From: Planctomycetota bacterium
Lineage (GTDB): Bacteria; Planctomycetota; UBA1135
Length of the DNA: 64,000 nt
Reading direction: 5' to 3'
Assembly: GCA_002705055.1 (NCBI GenBank)
Contig: PAHY01000013.1
Span: 37,855 to 101,854 of the forward strand
Under the pieces are notes generated by a model that saw only the letters and a program-made list of their open reading frames with translations, was not told the origin of the DNA and did not search any database. A program made the position numbers and the translations under genes. Positions 44,845 through 54,250 of this stretch are shown one piece after another. How positions within the stretch are numbered: position 1 is the stretch's first letter; every line of letters begins with the position of its first letter.

Positions 44845-45426
44845 CTACCCGTTCGAAGGATCCGAACAAGCCCCCGCCGCGGCCAGGAGTTCTCCGACCA
44901 GCCCGAGCGGCAGGCCGACCACCGTGTCGTAGTCACCGCGCACCAGCTCGCACCAGGCACCGGCCGTGCCCTGAATGGCGTAGCTGCCGGCTTTGTCTGT
45001 CCATTCCTCGCCGGCCAGGTATTCCTGCAGCCCGTCCTCGGGAATGGAGCCGAAGCGCACCTCAGCGACTGCCGCCTGGGCGTGCTCCTCGCCCTGCGCA
45101 TCCAGCACGCAGACGCCGGTCCAGACCTCGTGCGCACGGTCGGCGAGCAGACGCAGCATCCGCTCAGCGTCGGCGCGGTCGGAAGGCTTCGGCAGCACCT
45201 GCCCGGCGCACCAGACCAGGGTGTCCGAAGCCAGCAACACCCTGCCGGGGCGCTGGGCCTGCCCGGCCCGGGCCTTGTGACGGGCATGATCGAGTACCCG
45301 GCCCTCCGGAGTGGCCGCGGACGAGGGGCCGTCCTCGCCCGGATCCACCGCCTCGAAGGCATAGCCGGCCTGACGCAGCAGCGCGTGCCGCCGGGGCGAA
45401 GTGCTGGCCAGGACGAAGGAGGCCAC
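44845..45426 (-). CDS. maf: Maf-family nucleoside triphosphate pyrophosphatase
   Basis: 193 aa. LASTSPRRHALL (phosphate loop), ASDTLVW, DKAGSYAIQG and VVGLPL are the Maf motifs. Maf enzymes hydrolyse non-canonical or modified NTPs (dTTP/UTP or m7GTP). The substrate subgroup is not decided. It sits between the EndoIII-like gene (9 bases) and rpmE (39 bases). Confidence 0.9.
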   Translation of the reverse strand: MASFVLASTSPRRHALLRQAGYAFEAVDPGEDGPSSAATPEGRVLDHARHKARAGQAQRPGRVLLASDTLVWCAGQVLPKPSDRADAERMLRLLADRAHEVWTGVCVLDAQGEEHAQAAVAEVRFGSIPEDGLQEYLAGEEWTDKAGSYAIQGTAGAWCELVRGDYDTVVGLPLGLVGELLAAAGACSDPSNG

Positions 45427-45435
45427 GACCGCTGA

Positions 45436-46362
45436 TTAGCGGGTCGCGGCCTTCTTGGTGGCCTTCTTCTTCGCCGCCTTCTTCTTGGTGGCCTTCTTGG
45501 CTGCCGGCTTCTTGGCGGCGGCCTTCTTCGTGGCCTTCTTTTTGGCGGCCTTCTTCTTGGTCGCCTTCTTCGCCGCGGGCTTGGCTTCGGGCTCGGGCTC
45601 CGGCTTGCCGGCAGCCTTGGCGAGCGCCGGGCTCAGCGGCAGCCCCAGCTCGGCGGCGGCCGTGGCGAAGCCCTTCAGCGAGCGACTCTTGCGCTCATTC
45701 CAGAGCGCGGTGAGCGCCTGGGCGGCGCGGCTCTGCGGGTTGCGCGGATCGGCGCCCAGCTCGGCTAGCAGGCGCAGCTTGACGAAGTTCGCGTAGAGAT
45801 CGTCGCCCTCGAACAGCGGCTCGAGCAGCTCGCGGACCTCGGCCTCTTTGGGGTTGGACTTCACCAGCCCCAGCCGGCCCAGCACCCGCTTGAGATCCTT
45901 GTCCATGGGCAGCGGCTCATCGCGCTCCCAGGCGTCGAGATCGAGCACGGCTGCCGCGTGCAGTGGCGCCATCGTCAGCTGGTTGAGCATCCGCGCGCGC
46001 CGTTCCGAGGTCGCGTCGTAGAGCCAATCCAGCTCGAGGTGATTCTGCAGGCCGAAGACGCGCCGCAGGTATTCCTGGGTGCACTCGGTGCGATTCTCGG
46101 CGTCGGCCACGCGGCCTGCCTTGAGCGCATCACGGATCTCGTAGTGACGCGCGACCCGGATCTCGCTCCAGTTGCCGTAGCGCGCCTTGAGGGTGCGCAC
46201 GGCCTTTTCGGCCACAGCCAGCGGCGACTCACCCTGCAAACAGAGGCAGAGGAGGCGTTCGAGGGCATTCATGCCCTCGGGGCGTGGGCCGAGATCGAAG
46301 AGATCCGCGTCGAGCCGGTCGAGGCAAGCACGCAGATCGGCCACCTGGCGGGAGGCTGCCAT
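45436..46362 (-). CDS. Degenerate endonuclease III-fold protein with histone-H1-like Lys/Ala tail
   Basis: 308 aa. Residues 30-170 follow the HhH-GPD pattern of endonuclease III, with ALERLLCLCLQGESPLAVAEKAV for the first helices and DKDLKRVLGRLGL (154-166) for VDTHVxRVxxRLGL. The catalytic Asp equivalent (Asp154) is kept. The helix-hairpin-helix LPGVGxKTA is MAPLHAAA, so the catalytic Lys and the Gly turn are missing, as are the iron-sulfur cysteines. Residues 261-308 are almost only Lys, Ala and Thr, with a 22-residue unit repeated at 261 and 285. The expected behaviour is DNA or RNA binding without glycosylase activity. The gene lies between rpsP and maf. The fold assignment is by motif alignment only. 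Confidence 0.65.
   Translation of the reverse strand: MAASRQVADLRACLDRLDADLFDLGPRPEGMNALERLLCLCLQGESPLAVAEKAVRTLKARYGNWSEIRVARHYEIRDALKAGRVADAENRTECTQEYLRRVFGLQNHLELDWLYDATSERRARMLNQLTMAPLHAAAVLDLDAWERDEPLPMDKDLKRVLGRLGLVKSNPKEAEVRELLEPLFEGDDLYANFVKLRLLAELGADPRNPQSRAAQALTALWNERKSRSLKGFATAAAELGLPLSPALAKAAGKPEPEPEAKPAAKKATKKKAAKKKATKKAAAKKPAAKKATKKKAAKKKATKKAATR
45439..45582 (-). repeat. Two 72-base units encoding the Lys/Ala/Thr tail
   Basis: Codons 261-284 and 285-308 encode nearly the same 24-residue basic peptide (KPAAKKATKKKAAKKKATKK then Ala-Ala). Codon choice is almost purely AAG, GCC and ACC, so the DNA is itself a low-complexity tandem repeat prone to length change. Confidence 0.85.
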
Positions 46363-46377
46363 CAGGGCCGATCCCGC

Positions 46378-46674
46378 TTACTGAGCAGCCTTTTTCTTGG
46401 CGCGACGCTTCTCAGCGCGCGACCGAACGGTGATTCCGCGATCCTTCAGGAAGGATGCGACGGTCTCGGTGGGCTGGGCGCCCTGGCTGATCCAGTAGCG
46501 AGCGCGCTCTTCGTTGATTTCGAAGTGCTTGCCCTTCTCGGGGTTGACCGGGTCGTAAAAGCCCAGTTCTTCGATGGCACGACCATCGCGGCGCGTGTGC
46601 TGATCCATCACGCAAATGCGGTAGAAGGGACGATTCCGACGCCCCATCCGCTTGAGTCGAATTCCGACTGCCAT
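46378..46674 (-). CDS. rpsP: Ribosomal protein bS16
   Basis: 98 aa. [20 protein letters not shown] and [17 protein letters not shown] are the bS16 signature; a basic tail of about 15 residues extends the usual length. It follows ffh by 18 bases. The common downstream rimM-trmD-rplS genes are absent and replaced by the EndoIII-like gene. Confidence 0.96.
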   Translation of the reverse strand: MAVGIRLKRMGRRNRPFYRICVMDQHTRRDGRAIEELGFYDPVNPEKGKHFEINEERARYWISQGAQPTETVASFLKDRGITVRSRAEKRRAKKKAAQ

Positions 46675-46692
46675 GTTCTTGTCTTGGTTTCG

Positions 46693-48087
46693 TTAACGAA
46701 GGCCCGGGAAACCCGGCATGTTCGGCAGACGGCCCTGGCGCTCGAGATTCTTCAGCATGCGCTTCTTGTTGCGCCCGCCGGTCATCATCTTGCCCATGGA
46801 TTTCATCTGCTTCTGCATTTGTTGGAAGGACTTATAGAGGCGGTTGACGTCTGCCACCTCGACTCCCGCACCGCGAGCGATGCGCTTCCGCCGGCTGCCG
46901 TCGAGGACCTCCGGATGGAGCCTTTCTTGGGGGGTCATGGACAGGACGATCGCCTCGATGCGACGAATTTCACCCTCGTCCACTTGCTCCAAAAGGCCGG
47001 ACATCTTACCCGCTCCTGGCAACATGCCCAACAACTTCTTCATGGAGCCCATCTTGCGGAGCATCTTGAACTGATTCAGCAGGTCCTCCATCGTGAGGCG
47101 GCCCTGCATCATCCGCATGTAGTCCTCGGTGGCCTGCTTCTCGTCGACGGCCTCCTGGGCCTTCTCGACCAGGCCGACCACGTCGCCCATGTCCAGGATC
47201 CGGCTGGCCAGGCGGTCGGCCTGGAACTCCTCGAGGTCCGCCGGGGTCTCGCCGGTGCCCAGGAAGGCGATCGGGCGGCCGGTGACCTCGCGGACCGACA
47301 GGGCCGCGCCGCCGCGCGAATCGCCGTCGATCTTAGTCAGAATGACCCCGTAGAGCTCGAGCTGCTCCGAGAAGGTCCGGGCCGATTCGACCGCGTCCTG
47401 GCCCGTCATCGAGTCCAACACCAGATAGGTGCCGTCCGGCTTGACCGACTTGGAGACCGCCTGGATCTCGTTCATGAGCTCGTCGTCGATGTGCAGACGA
47501 CCTGCGGAGTCGACGATCAGGGCGTCGTAGCCGCCCTCCTTGGCCTTTTTGAGCGCCCGCTTGGCGACCGAGACCGGATCCACTCCCTTCTCGCCCGGGG
47601 TTTCGGCGTGGACGTCGATCTCGAGCTGCTTGCCCAGCGTGACCAGCTGATCCACCGCGCCGGGGCGCTGGAGGTCGCAGGCGGCCAGCAGGACCTTGCG
47701 GTTCTGGCGCTTGCGCATCCAGAGGCCCAGCTTGGCGGCCGTGGTCGTCTTGCCGGCGCCCTGCAGGCCGGCCAGCAGCAGGACCATGGGGTGGCCCGGG
47801 TTCTTCGGCAGCGAGGTCTGGTCCGAGCCCATCAGCTCGACCAGCTCGGCGTGGAAGGCGGCGACCGCCTGCTGCGCGCCGTTGACCCCGGTGAGCTTGT
47901 CCGAGCCCTCGAGCTTCTCGGCGACCCGCTTCGTGAACTGCTTGGCGACCTGGAAGTGGACGTCGGCCTCGAGCAGGGCCCGGCGCACATCGCGCAGCCC
48001 TTCCTCGATCTCGGCGGCGGACAGCGTGCGCTGGCCCCGGAATCGATCCAGGACGGTCGTGAAGGACTTCGTGAGGTTCTCGAGCAT
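46693..48087 (-). CDS. ffh: Signal recognition particle protein
   Basis: 464 aa with N, G and M domains. The GTPase P-loop is GLQGAGKTTTAAKL, followed by DSAGRLHIDDELM and TKIDGDSRGGAAL. The Met-rich M domain (MGSMKKLLGMLPGAGKM and QMQKQMKSMGKMM) binds signal sequences and 4.5S RNA. It targets membrane proteins to FtsY/SecYEG. It lies between murA (32 bases) and rpsP (18 bases). Confidence 0.97.
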   Translation of the reverse strand: MLENLTKSFTTVLDRFRGQRTLSAAEIEEGLRDVRRALLEADVHFQVAKQFTKRVAEKLEGSDKLTGVNGAQQAVAAFHAELVELMGSDQTSLPKNPGHPMVLLLAGLQGAGKTTTAAKLGLWMRKRQNRKVLLAACDLQRPGAVDQLVTLGKQLEIDVHAETPGEKGVDPVSVAKRALKKAKEGGYDALIVDSAGRLHIDDELMNEIQAVSKSVKPDGTYLVLDSMTGQDAVESARTFSEQLELYGVILTKIDGDSRGGAALSVREVTGRPIAFLGTGETPADLEEFQADRLASRILDMGDVVGLVEKAQEAVDEKQATEDYMRMMQGRLTMEDLLNQFKMLRKMGSMKKLLGMLPGAGKMSGLLEQVDEGEIRRIEAIVLSMTPQERLHPEVLDGSRRKRIARGAGVEVADVNRLYKSFQQMQKQMKSMGKMMTGGRNKKRMLKNLERQGRLPNMPGFPGLR

Positions 48088-48119
48088 GGGCCGAAATGGC
48101 GGATCGGAGATTGTACGGC

Positions 48120-49406
48120 TCAGACGCCGGAATCGTCCACCTCGCGGTAGACGGCGCCGCCAAGTTCTCCGAGCTTGTGCTCGAGGCGCTCATAGCCGCG
48201 GTCCAGGTGGTAGACGCGGCGCACCACCGTGTCGCCCGCGGCGACTAGGCCGGCGATGACCAGCGCCGCCGAGGCGCGCAGGTCGCTGGCTAGCACCGGG
48301 GCCCCGGACAGCTGCGCCGGCCCCATGACCAGGGCGGTGCCCCCCTCGCGGCGGATGTGCGCGCCGAGGCGATTGAGCTCGGCGACGTGCATGAAGCGGT
48401 CCGGATAGACCGTGTCGGTGACCATCGCCAGCCCCTCGGCCTGCGTGCAAAAGGCCATCCACTGGGCCTGCAGATCGGTGGGAAAGCCAGGGTAGGGCCG
48501 GCAGCTGACGTCGAGCGCGCGGGGGCGCGTGGTCCAGGGAAGGACGCGCAGGTGGTCCTCGCCCGCCTCGAAGGGCACCCCGGACTGGGTGAACAGATCA
48601 AGGAGGACGGTGAGCTCTTCAGGAGCGCAGCCTTCGACGGTGACGTCGCCGCAGGTGGCCGCCCCCGCCAGCAGCAGCGTGCCGACTTCGATGCGATCGG
48701 CCGGGACCCAGGCATCGACGCCCTGTAGCGAGTCCACCCCGTCAATGACGATCCGCGGCCCCCCGGCCCCGTAGACCCGGGCCCCGCAGGCGTTGAGGAA
48801 GTCGGCGAGAGCGAGGATCTCGGGCTCTTGCGCGGCGGCGTCGAGCACGGTCGTGCCCTGCGCGAGGACCGCGGCGAGCATGACGTTGGCGGTGCCTAGG
48901 ACCGTGCTCCCCCAGCGGGAGGCGAGGTAGACCTGCCCACCGCGCAGCCCTCCGGGGGGCGCCTCGGCGACCACGGTGCCGTGCTCGATCCGGATTTCGG
49001 CCCCGAGCGCGGCCAGCCCCTTGAGATGCAGATCGATCGGCCGCACGCCGATCACGCAGCCGCCCGGCAGCGAAACCCGGGCTTTCCCGCGGCGCGCCAG
49101 CAGCGGGCCCAGCACCGCCACCGAGGCGCGCATCTTGCGCACGACCTCGTAGGGTGCCTCGGTCGGGCCTTCCGCCGGACAGGCGAGCTCCCAGACGCCC
49201 GGCTCTGGCTCGCTGGCATCGGTGCCGAGATCGACCAGCAGATCGCGCATCGACAGCAGGTCGCGCAGTTGGGGCACGCCGTGCAGCCGCGAGCGGCCCT
49301 CCGGAAGCAGCATGGCCGCCAACAGGGGCAATGCGGCATTCTTCGAGCCCGCCGCGCGCACCGTGCCCTGCAGTGCTTTGCCGCCTTCAATCCGGAAGCA
49401 GTCCAT
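48120..49406 (-). CDS. murA: UDP-N-acetylglucosamine 1-carboxyvinyltransferase
   Basis: 428 aa EPT-family barrel. Lys22-Asn23 (AGSKNAALP) and the fosfomycin-target cysteine Cys117 ([13 protein letters not shown]) are present. It catalyses the first committed step of peptidoglycan synthesis, so cell wall precursors are made. The ATG at 49404-49406 diverges from the TPR/alpha-CTD gene; it appears to head the long murA-ffh-rpsP run. Confidence 0.95.
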   Translation of the reverse strand: MDCFRIEGGKALQGTVRAAGSKNAALPLLAAMLLPEGRSRLHGVPQLRDLLSMRDLLVDLGTDASEPEPGVWELACPAEGPTEAPYEVVRKMRASVAVLGPLLARRGKARVSLPGGCVIGVRPIDLHLKGLAALGAEIRIEHGTVVAEAPPGGLRGGQVYLASRWGSTVLGTANVMLAAVLAQGTTVLDAAAQEPEILALADFLNACGARVYGAGGPRIVIDGVDSLQGVDAWVPADRIEVGTLLLAGAATCGDVTVEGCAPEELTVLLDLFTQSGVPFEAGEDHLRVLPWTTRPRALDVSCRPYPGFPTDLQAQWMAFCTQAEGLAMVTDTVYPDRFMHVAELNRLGAHIRREGGTALVMGPAQLSGAPVLASDLRASAALVIAGLVAAGDTVVRRVYHLDRGYERLEHKLGELGGAVYREVDDSGV

Positions 49407-49419
49407 GCCTGAGTGCAGT

Positions 49420-49449
49420 TTGACGTCGAGGCGGCGCGGACTCTACAAT
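49420..49449 (+). promoter_or_regulatory. Near-consensus sigma-70 promoter for the TPR/alpha-CTD gene
   Basis: TTGACG (49420-49425) and TACAAT (49444-49449) with an 18-base spacer. The transcript would start near 49456, leaving a 30-base leader without a Shine-Dalgarno. It is the closest to consensus in the window, suggesting high constitutive expression of the gene and possibly ruvA and fumC. Confidence 0.8.
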
Positions 49450-49485
49450 GACGGACCGGTTTTTCCGGCTGAACGCTGGCTCATC

Positions 49486-50835
49486 ATGACCGAAGCTGTC
49501 GCGACCCCGCCGACTTCCCCGGCTGCTTTCTTCGCCGCTCCCCCGGCCTCCCCGAGTGCTCTGCTTGCTGCGCGCCACGCGGTGCTGGGCGACCCACTGA
49601 ATGCGGACAAGTTCCGCGCAGCGGTCGTCGAAGCCCGTCAGGCAAACAACGCAAGTCTTGCCGCTCTGGGCTCCTGGGTCACCGGCGAGTACGACAAGGC
49701 TCTGCAGTTCGTCCAAGGCGACGACGAGGTAGCAGCCTTCCTCCGCGGCTCTTCGCTGCTTGAACTTGGGCGCGCCGCCGAGGCCGCCGAGGCGCTCCAG
49801 GGCAACCACACCTCGGGCGACGAGGTGTTGGCCGCCACCGCGCTCGAAGCGCTGGTCGCGACCCGCGACGAGGACAGCTTCCAGAGCGCGCTCGCCAAGG
49901 CCAAGCTCAATAGCAACGACCAGCTCTACTTTGCAGCGGTCGGCAAGGAGCTCGAAGGCGACTACCGCGGCGCCGTCGAGGCCTACCGCGCCGTGCTCGC
50001 CGAGGACGAGGGCCACATCGGCGCTCGCTTCCGGCTCGCTTACCGTCTCGACCTGATGGGCGAAGACGAAGAGGCGATCGCCGAGTACGAAGTGCTGCTG
50101 CAGGCACGCCCCATCCCGAGCGCTGCGCTGATCAACCTCGGCGTCCTTTACGAAGATCGCAATGACTTCGAGAAGGCCTGCGGCTGCTTCGGTGCGGTCC
50201 TCCGCCGCGACCCGTCCAACCCGCGCGCGCGTCTTTACTTCAAGGACGCTCACGAGAGCCTCGACATGTACTACGACGAGGATCTCGAGCGCAAGGAGGA
50301 CAAGCTCATGCAGATCCTCCGCACCCCGATCAGCGACTTCGAGCTGTCGGTCCGCGCCCGGAACTGCCTGGCCAACATGGACATTCGCACGCTGGGCGAT
50401 CTGGTTTCGCGCAGCGAGCCGGAACTCCTCGAGTTCAAGAACTTCGGCGAGACCTCGCTCAACGAGATCAAGCGCGTGCTGTCCCAGAAGGGTCTGCGCC
50501 TCGGTCTGCGTCGCGAAGACGGCAGCTTCATCGTGCCCGACGAGTTTGAAGGCGGCGGCGAAGGCGCCGAGCTGGATCTCGAGTGGCTCGGCGAAATCAC
50601 CGACGAGCAGCGCGAAGCGCTGGATCTGCAGATCAGCTCGCTCAGCCTCTCGGTGCGTTGCCACCGCGCGCTGGTCGAACGGCTCAACCTGCAGCGCGTC
50701 GGCGACATCCTGCGCTACACCGAGGAAGATCTGCTGGCGATGCCGAACTTCGGCATCACCTCGCTGAACGAGTTGCAGAACAAGCTCGAAGAGTTCGGCC
50801 TGCGCCTGCGCAAGGCCAAGGAACTGCGTCAGTAG
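49486..50835 (+). CDS. TPR protein with two RNA polymerase alpha-CTD-like helix-hairpin-helix domains
   Basis: 449 aa from ATG 49486, 37 bases after the -10 box. Residues 85-255 are TPR-like (FLRGSSLLELGRAAEAAEAL, ALINLGVLYEDRNDFEKACG). Residues 281-341 and 382-441 each match the RpoA C-terminal domain: ELSVRARNCLANMDIRTLGD with NFGETSLNEIKRVL, and SLSVRCHRALVERLNLQRVG with NFGITSLNELQNKL. No RpoA N-terminal domain exists, so this is not the polymerase subunit. Such TPR/alpha-CTD proteins are, to my knowledge, typical of Planctomycetota. A role contacting DNA or transcription factors in place of alpha-CTD is inferred. Confidence 0.85.
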   Translation: MTEAVATPPTSPAAFFAAPPASPSALLAARHAVLGDPLNADKFRAAVVEARQANNASLAALGSWVTGEYDKALQFVQGDDEVAAFLRGSSLLELGRAAEAAEALQGNHTSGDEVLAATALEALVATRDEDSFQSALAKAKLNSNDQLYFAAVGKELEGDYRGAVEAYRAVLAEDEGHIGARFRLAYRLDLMGEDEEAIAEYEVLLQARPIPSAALINLGVLYEDRNDFEKACGCFGAVLRRDPSNPRARLYFKDAHESLDMYYDEDLERKEDKLMQILRTPISDFELSVRARNCLANMDIRTLGDLVSRSEPELLEFKNFGETSLNEIKRVLSQKGLRLGLRREDGSFIVPDEFEGGGEGAELDLEWLGEITDEQREALDLQISSLSLSVRCHRALVERLNLQRVGDILRYTEEDLLAMPNFGITSLNELQNKLEEFGLRLRKAKELRQ

Positions 50836-50850
50836 AGGCAAGGCCCGCGC

Positions 50851-51450
50851 ATGTATGAGTTCCTGCGCGGCAAGATCGTCGAACTGGGAGACGGCTGGCT
50901 GGTGCTCGACACCGGCCCGGTGGGTTACCACCTGCTCGTCTCCCGGCAGACGGCGACGGCCTGTGCCATCGCCAACGAAGCTCAGCTGCTGACGCACTAC
51001 CACGTCACCGAGTCCAGTCAGGCGCTGTTTGGCTTTGCCAGCCCTGCCGAACGGGCACTGTTCCGCCGCCTGCTGCAAGTGAACGGGGTCGGCCCCAGTT
51101 CCGCCCTGGGGCTGCTTTCGGCGATGCCGCCCGATCAGCTGGCGCGGACGATTCTCGACGAGGATCTGAAGGCGCTGACCTCGATCAAGGGCGTCGGCAA
51201 GAAGACCGCCGAGCGGCTGGTCATCGAGCTGCGTGATCACCTGGGCGAGCTGGCTGCCCCGCAGGCCGGCCTCCCCGGCGGCGGGGTGAGCGCCTCCGGC
51301 GGCGACGAGCTGGCGCAGGTCCTGATGGGGCTCGGTTCGGCGCCGCGCGAGGCCCAGAAGCTGGCCGCGGCCGCGCGCGAGGCTCTGGGGCCGCAGGCGG
51401 ACTTCCAGGAACTGCTGCGCCACGCGCTGCACGCGGTCGCGATCGACTAG
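50851..51450 (+). CDS. ruvA: Holliday junction branch migration protein RuvA
   Basis: 199 aa. The OB domain (MYEFLRGKIVELGDGWLVLD, VGYHLLVS) is followed by two helix-hairpin-helices (LLQVNGVGPSSALGLLS, LTSIKGVGKKTAERLVIELR) and the small RuvB-contacting domain III (from about 150). It tetramerises on four-way junctions. RuvB and RuvC are not in the window. It lies 15 bases after the TPR/alpha-CTD gene. Confidence 0.95.
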   Translation: MYEFLRGKIVELGDGWLVLDTGPVGYHLLVSRQTATACAIANEAQLLTHYHVTESSQALFGFASPAERALFRRLLQVNGVGPSSALGLLSAMPPDQLARTILDEDLKALTSIKGVGKKTAERLVIELRDHLGELAAPQAGLPGGGVSASGGDELAQVLMGLGSAPREAQKLAAAAREALGPQADFQELLRHALHAVAID

Positions 51451-51477
51451 AGTTGCGGGCGCCCCGCTGGGGCTGCC

Positions 51478-52899
51478 ATGTCCACTCCGCGCATCGAACA
51501 CGACACTCTGGGGCCGGTTGAGGTCCCCCACGACGCCCTGTATGGAGCGCAGACTGCGCGCGCCGTGGCCAACTTTCCGCTCAGCGGCCGGCCGCTGCCG
51601 TGGGAGCTGATTCGGGCCCTGGTCGAGATCAAGGCGGCGGCCGCGCGGGCGCACGGGGAAGCCGGGCGGATTCCAACCGCGGTCGCCGCGGCCATCGAGG
51701 CTGCCGCAGAGGAAGTCCTGCAGGGTGACTGGACCGACCAGTTCCCGGTCGACATCTTTCAGACCGGCAGCGGGACCTCCAGCAATATGAACGTCAACGA
51801 GGTGCTGGCGCGGCGCGCGAGTCAGCTGCTGGAGCCGGCCGGTGAGACGCGCCAGGTTCACCCGAATGACCAGGTCAATCTGGGGCAGTCCAGCAATGAC
51901 GTCTTCCCCTCGGCCATGCACCTGGCCAGCCTGCGGGCGCTGAGGAATCAGCTTCTTCCTGCCCTGCGCGCGCTCGCGACCCGCTGCCACGCCTTCGCGG
52001 ATACGCACTTTGATCAGGTCAAGAATGGGCGGACCCATCTGATGGACGCGATGCCGATTCGCTTCGGGCAGGAGTTCCGCGGCTATGCCCAGCAGTGTGA
52101 GCGCGGCGCCGCGCGCCTGGAGGCCTGCGCCCCGGAGCTGGCGGAGCTCGCGCTGGGCGGCACCGCGGTCGGCACCGGGGTGAACGCCCCGGAAGGCTTC
52201 GCCGAGGCGGTGTGCAGGGATCTGGCCGACCGCACCGGCTTGCCGCTGCAGCCCAGCCCGCAGCCCTTTCAGGCGCAGAGCAGCCTCGACGCGCTCACCC
52301 ATTTCAGCGGCGCGCTGCGCGGCGTGGCCAGCAGTCTGTACAAGATCGCCAACGACTTGCGCTGGATGGCATCAGGCCCGCTCTCCGGTCTCCACGAGCT
52401 GGAGATTCCCGCGGTTCAACCGGGCAGCTCGATCATGCCCGCCAAAGTCAATCCGGTGATCTGCGAGTCGGTGCTGATGGCCTGCGTGCAGATCTTCGGC
52501 CACGACCACACGGTGGGCTTCGCGAACAGTCAGGGCCAGTTCGAGCTCAACACCATGCTGCCGCTGGTCGGCTGCAACGTGTTGGAGAGCTGCCGGCTTC
52601 TGAGCGCCGCCTGCCTCAGCCTCAACGAACGCTGCCTGGCCGGCGCCCGGCCCACGGACTCAAGCGCCGCCCGGGTCGCGCAGAACCCCATCCTGGTCAC
52701 CGCGCTCGTTCCGAAGATCGGCTACGAGGCCGCCGCGGCGCTGGCCAAGGAGGCCGCCCGGACCGGACGCTCGCTGCGCGAACTGGCCGCGGAGCACACC
52801 GAGCTTCAGCCCGACGAGATCGACACCCTGCTTGACCCAGCCCGCCTCTGCGGCGAGCGGGGTGCGCCCTCGCCGCGCGACTCCTCGACCCAGGCTTAG
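51478..52899 (+). CDS. fumC: Fumarate hydratase class II
   Basis: 473 aa. The superfamily signature [11 protein letters not shown] begins at residue 316, with [26 protein letters not shown] and GGTAVGTG upstream. It is the iron-independent fumarase of the TCA cycle, matching sucCD and mdh. It starts 27 bases after ruvA, and its TAG overlaps the convergent glyA stop by 3 bases. Confidence 0.95.
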   Translation: MSTPRIEHDTLGPVEVPHDALYGAQTARAVANFPLSGRPLPWELIRALVEIKAAAARAHGEAGRIPTAVAAAIEAAAEEVLQGDWTDQFPVDIFQTGSGTSSNMNVNEVLARRASQLLEPAGETRQVHPNDQVNLGQSSNDVFPSAMHLASLRALRNQLLPALRALATRCHAFADTHFDQVKNGRTHLMDAMPIRFGQEFRGYAQQCERGAARLEACAPELAELALGGTAVGTGVNAPEGFAEAVCRDLADRTGLPLQPSPQPFQAQSSLDALTHFSGALRGVASSLYKIANDLRWMASGPLSGLHELEIPAVQPGSSIMPAKVNPVICESVLMACVQIFGHDHTVGFANSQGQFELNTMLPLVGCNVLESCRLLSAACLSLNERCLAGARPTDSSAARVAQNPILVTALVPKIGYEAAAALAKEAARTGRSLRELAAEHTELQPDEIDTLLDPARLCGERGAPSPRDSSTQA

Positions 52900-54188
52900 T
52901 CCGCCGCCCAAGCGCCGCTCGCGCTGCCGAGGTGCGGGTAGATCGGTCGCCGCTCGCAGAGATCCGCCACTTCCGCGCGGACCTCGGCCTGCAACTCTGC
53001 GTCTTCCGGGGCGCGCAGCAGTCGATCCATCCAGCCCGCCACCGCGACCATGTCTTCGGTGCTGAAGCCGCGCGTGGTCACCGCCGGGGTGCCGATGCGG
53101 ATCCCTGAGGTGAGCATCGGCTTCTCGGGGTCGAAGGGGATCAGGTTCTTGTTGACCGTGATCCCGCCGGCGTGCAGGGCGTCCTCCGCGACCGCGCCGG
53201 TGATCCCCGGGCCTTCCGGACCGCGCAGATCGACCAGCATCAGGTGGTTGTCGGTGCCGCCCGAGACCAGGCGATAACCCCGCTGCTGCAGCGCCTCGGC
53301 CAGCGCCTGGGCGTTGGCGACCACCGCCCGCTGGTAGGCACGGAACTCCGGCTGCAGCGCCTCGTGGAAGGCCACCGCTTTGGCCGCGACCACGTGCATC
53401 AGCGGGCCGCCCTGCATGCCTGGGAAGACGGCCGAGTTGATCTGCTTGATCCACTCCTGCTTGCAGACGATCGCGCCGCCGCGCGGGCCGCGTAGCGTCT
53501 TGTGCGTCGTGAAGGTGACCACATCCGCGTGCGGGACCGGCGAAGGGTGGACCCCGCCCGCGACCAGGCCAGCGATGTGAGCCATGTCGACGAAGAAGAT
53601 CGCCCCCACTTCGGCGGCGATGCCCGCGAGCCGTTCAAAATCGAGCTGCCGCGGGTAGGCGCTGGCCCCCGCCATCAGGATCTTCGGCCGTACCGCGCGC
53701 GCCTTTTCCGCAACGCTGTCATAGTCGATGCGTTCTTCCTCGGGGCTGACCCCGTAGTGATGGAACTCGTAGACCATGCCCGAGAGGTTCTTCGGATGCC
53801 CGTGCGACAGGTGTCCGCCATGGTTCAGGTCCATCGCCAGAATCTTGTCGCCCGGCTCGGCCAGCGCCAGCAGCACGGCCTGGTTGGCCTGCGATCCGCT
53901 CGAAGGCTGCACGTTCGCGCGCTCGGCGCCGAGCAGCTGGCAGAGACGTTCCTTGGCCAGGTTCTCGGCCTCGTCGACGTGCTCGCAGCCGCCGTAGTAG
54001 CGACGCCCCGGGTAGCCCTCGGCGTACTTGTTGGTCAGCACCGAACCCACCGTCTCCAGCACGGCCGCGCTGGTGTGGTTTTCGCTGGCGATCAACTCGA
54101 TCTGGTCCTCCTGGCGGCGCAACTCGGCCACCAGAATCGCGTGCAGCTGCGGATCGACCGCAGCGGTGAGGGGGTACGGCGCGCTCAT
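52896..54188 (-). CDS. glyA: Serine hydroxymethyltransferase
   Basis: 430 aa PLP enzyme. Lys230 in [16 protein letters not shown] binds PLP; Asp201 and His204 ([12 protein letters not shown]), [15 protein letters not shown] and the tetrahydrofolate region are standard. It interconverts serine and glycine and supplies one-carbon units. It is transcribed alone, divergent from the lipoprotein gene with a 62-base gap. Confidence 0.97.
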   Translation of the reverse strand: MSAPYPLTAAVDPQLHAILVAELRRQEDQIELIASENHTSAAVLETVGSVLTNKYAEGYPGRRYYGGCEHVDEAENLAKERLCQLLGAERANVQPSSGSQANQAVLLALAEPGDKILAMDLNHGGHLSHGHPKNLSGMVYEFHHYGVSPEEERIDYDSVAEKARAVRPKILMAGASAYPRQLDFERLAGIAAEVGAIFFVDMAHIAGLVAGGVHPSPVPHADVVTFTTHKTLRGPRGGAIVCKQEWIKQINSAVFPGMQGGPLMHVVAAKAVAFHEALQPEFRAYQRAVVANAQALAEALQQRGYRLVSGGTDNHLMLVDLRGPEGPGITGAVAEDALHAGGITVNKNLIPFDPEKPMLTSGIRIGTPAVTTRGFSTEDMVAVAGWMDRLLRAPEDAELQAEVRAEVADLCERRPIYPHLGSASGAWAAD

Positions 54189-54250
54189 CGTCGGTTCCGG
54201 GCTCGGCGGGAGGAAACCGCCTCGCGCTCGTAGGATACGCCTCTCGGCAG

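Noticed and set aside
45439..45582. AAG/GCC repeat considered as a DNA satellite
   Set aside because: It is the coding sequence of a Lys/Ala tail in frame with a conserved-looking gene.
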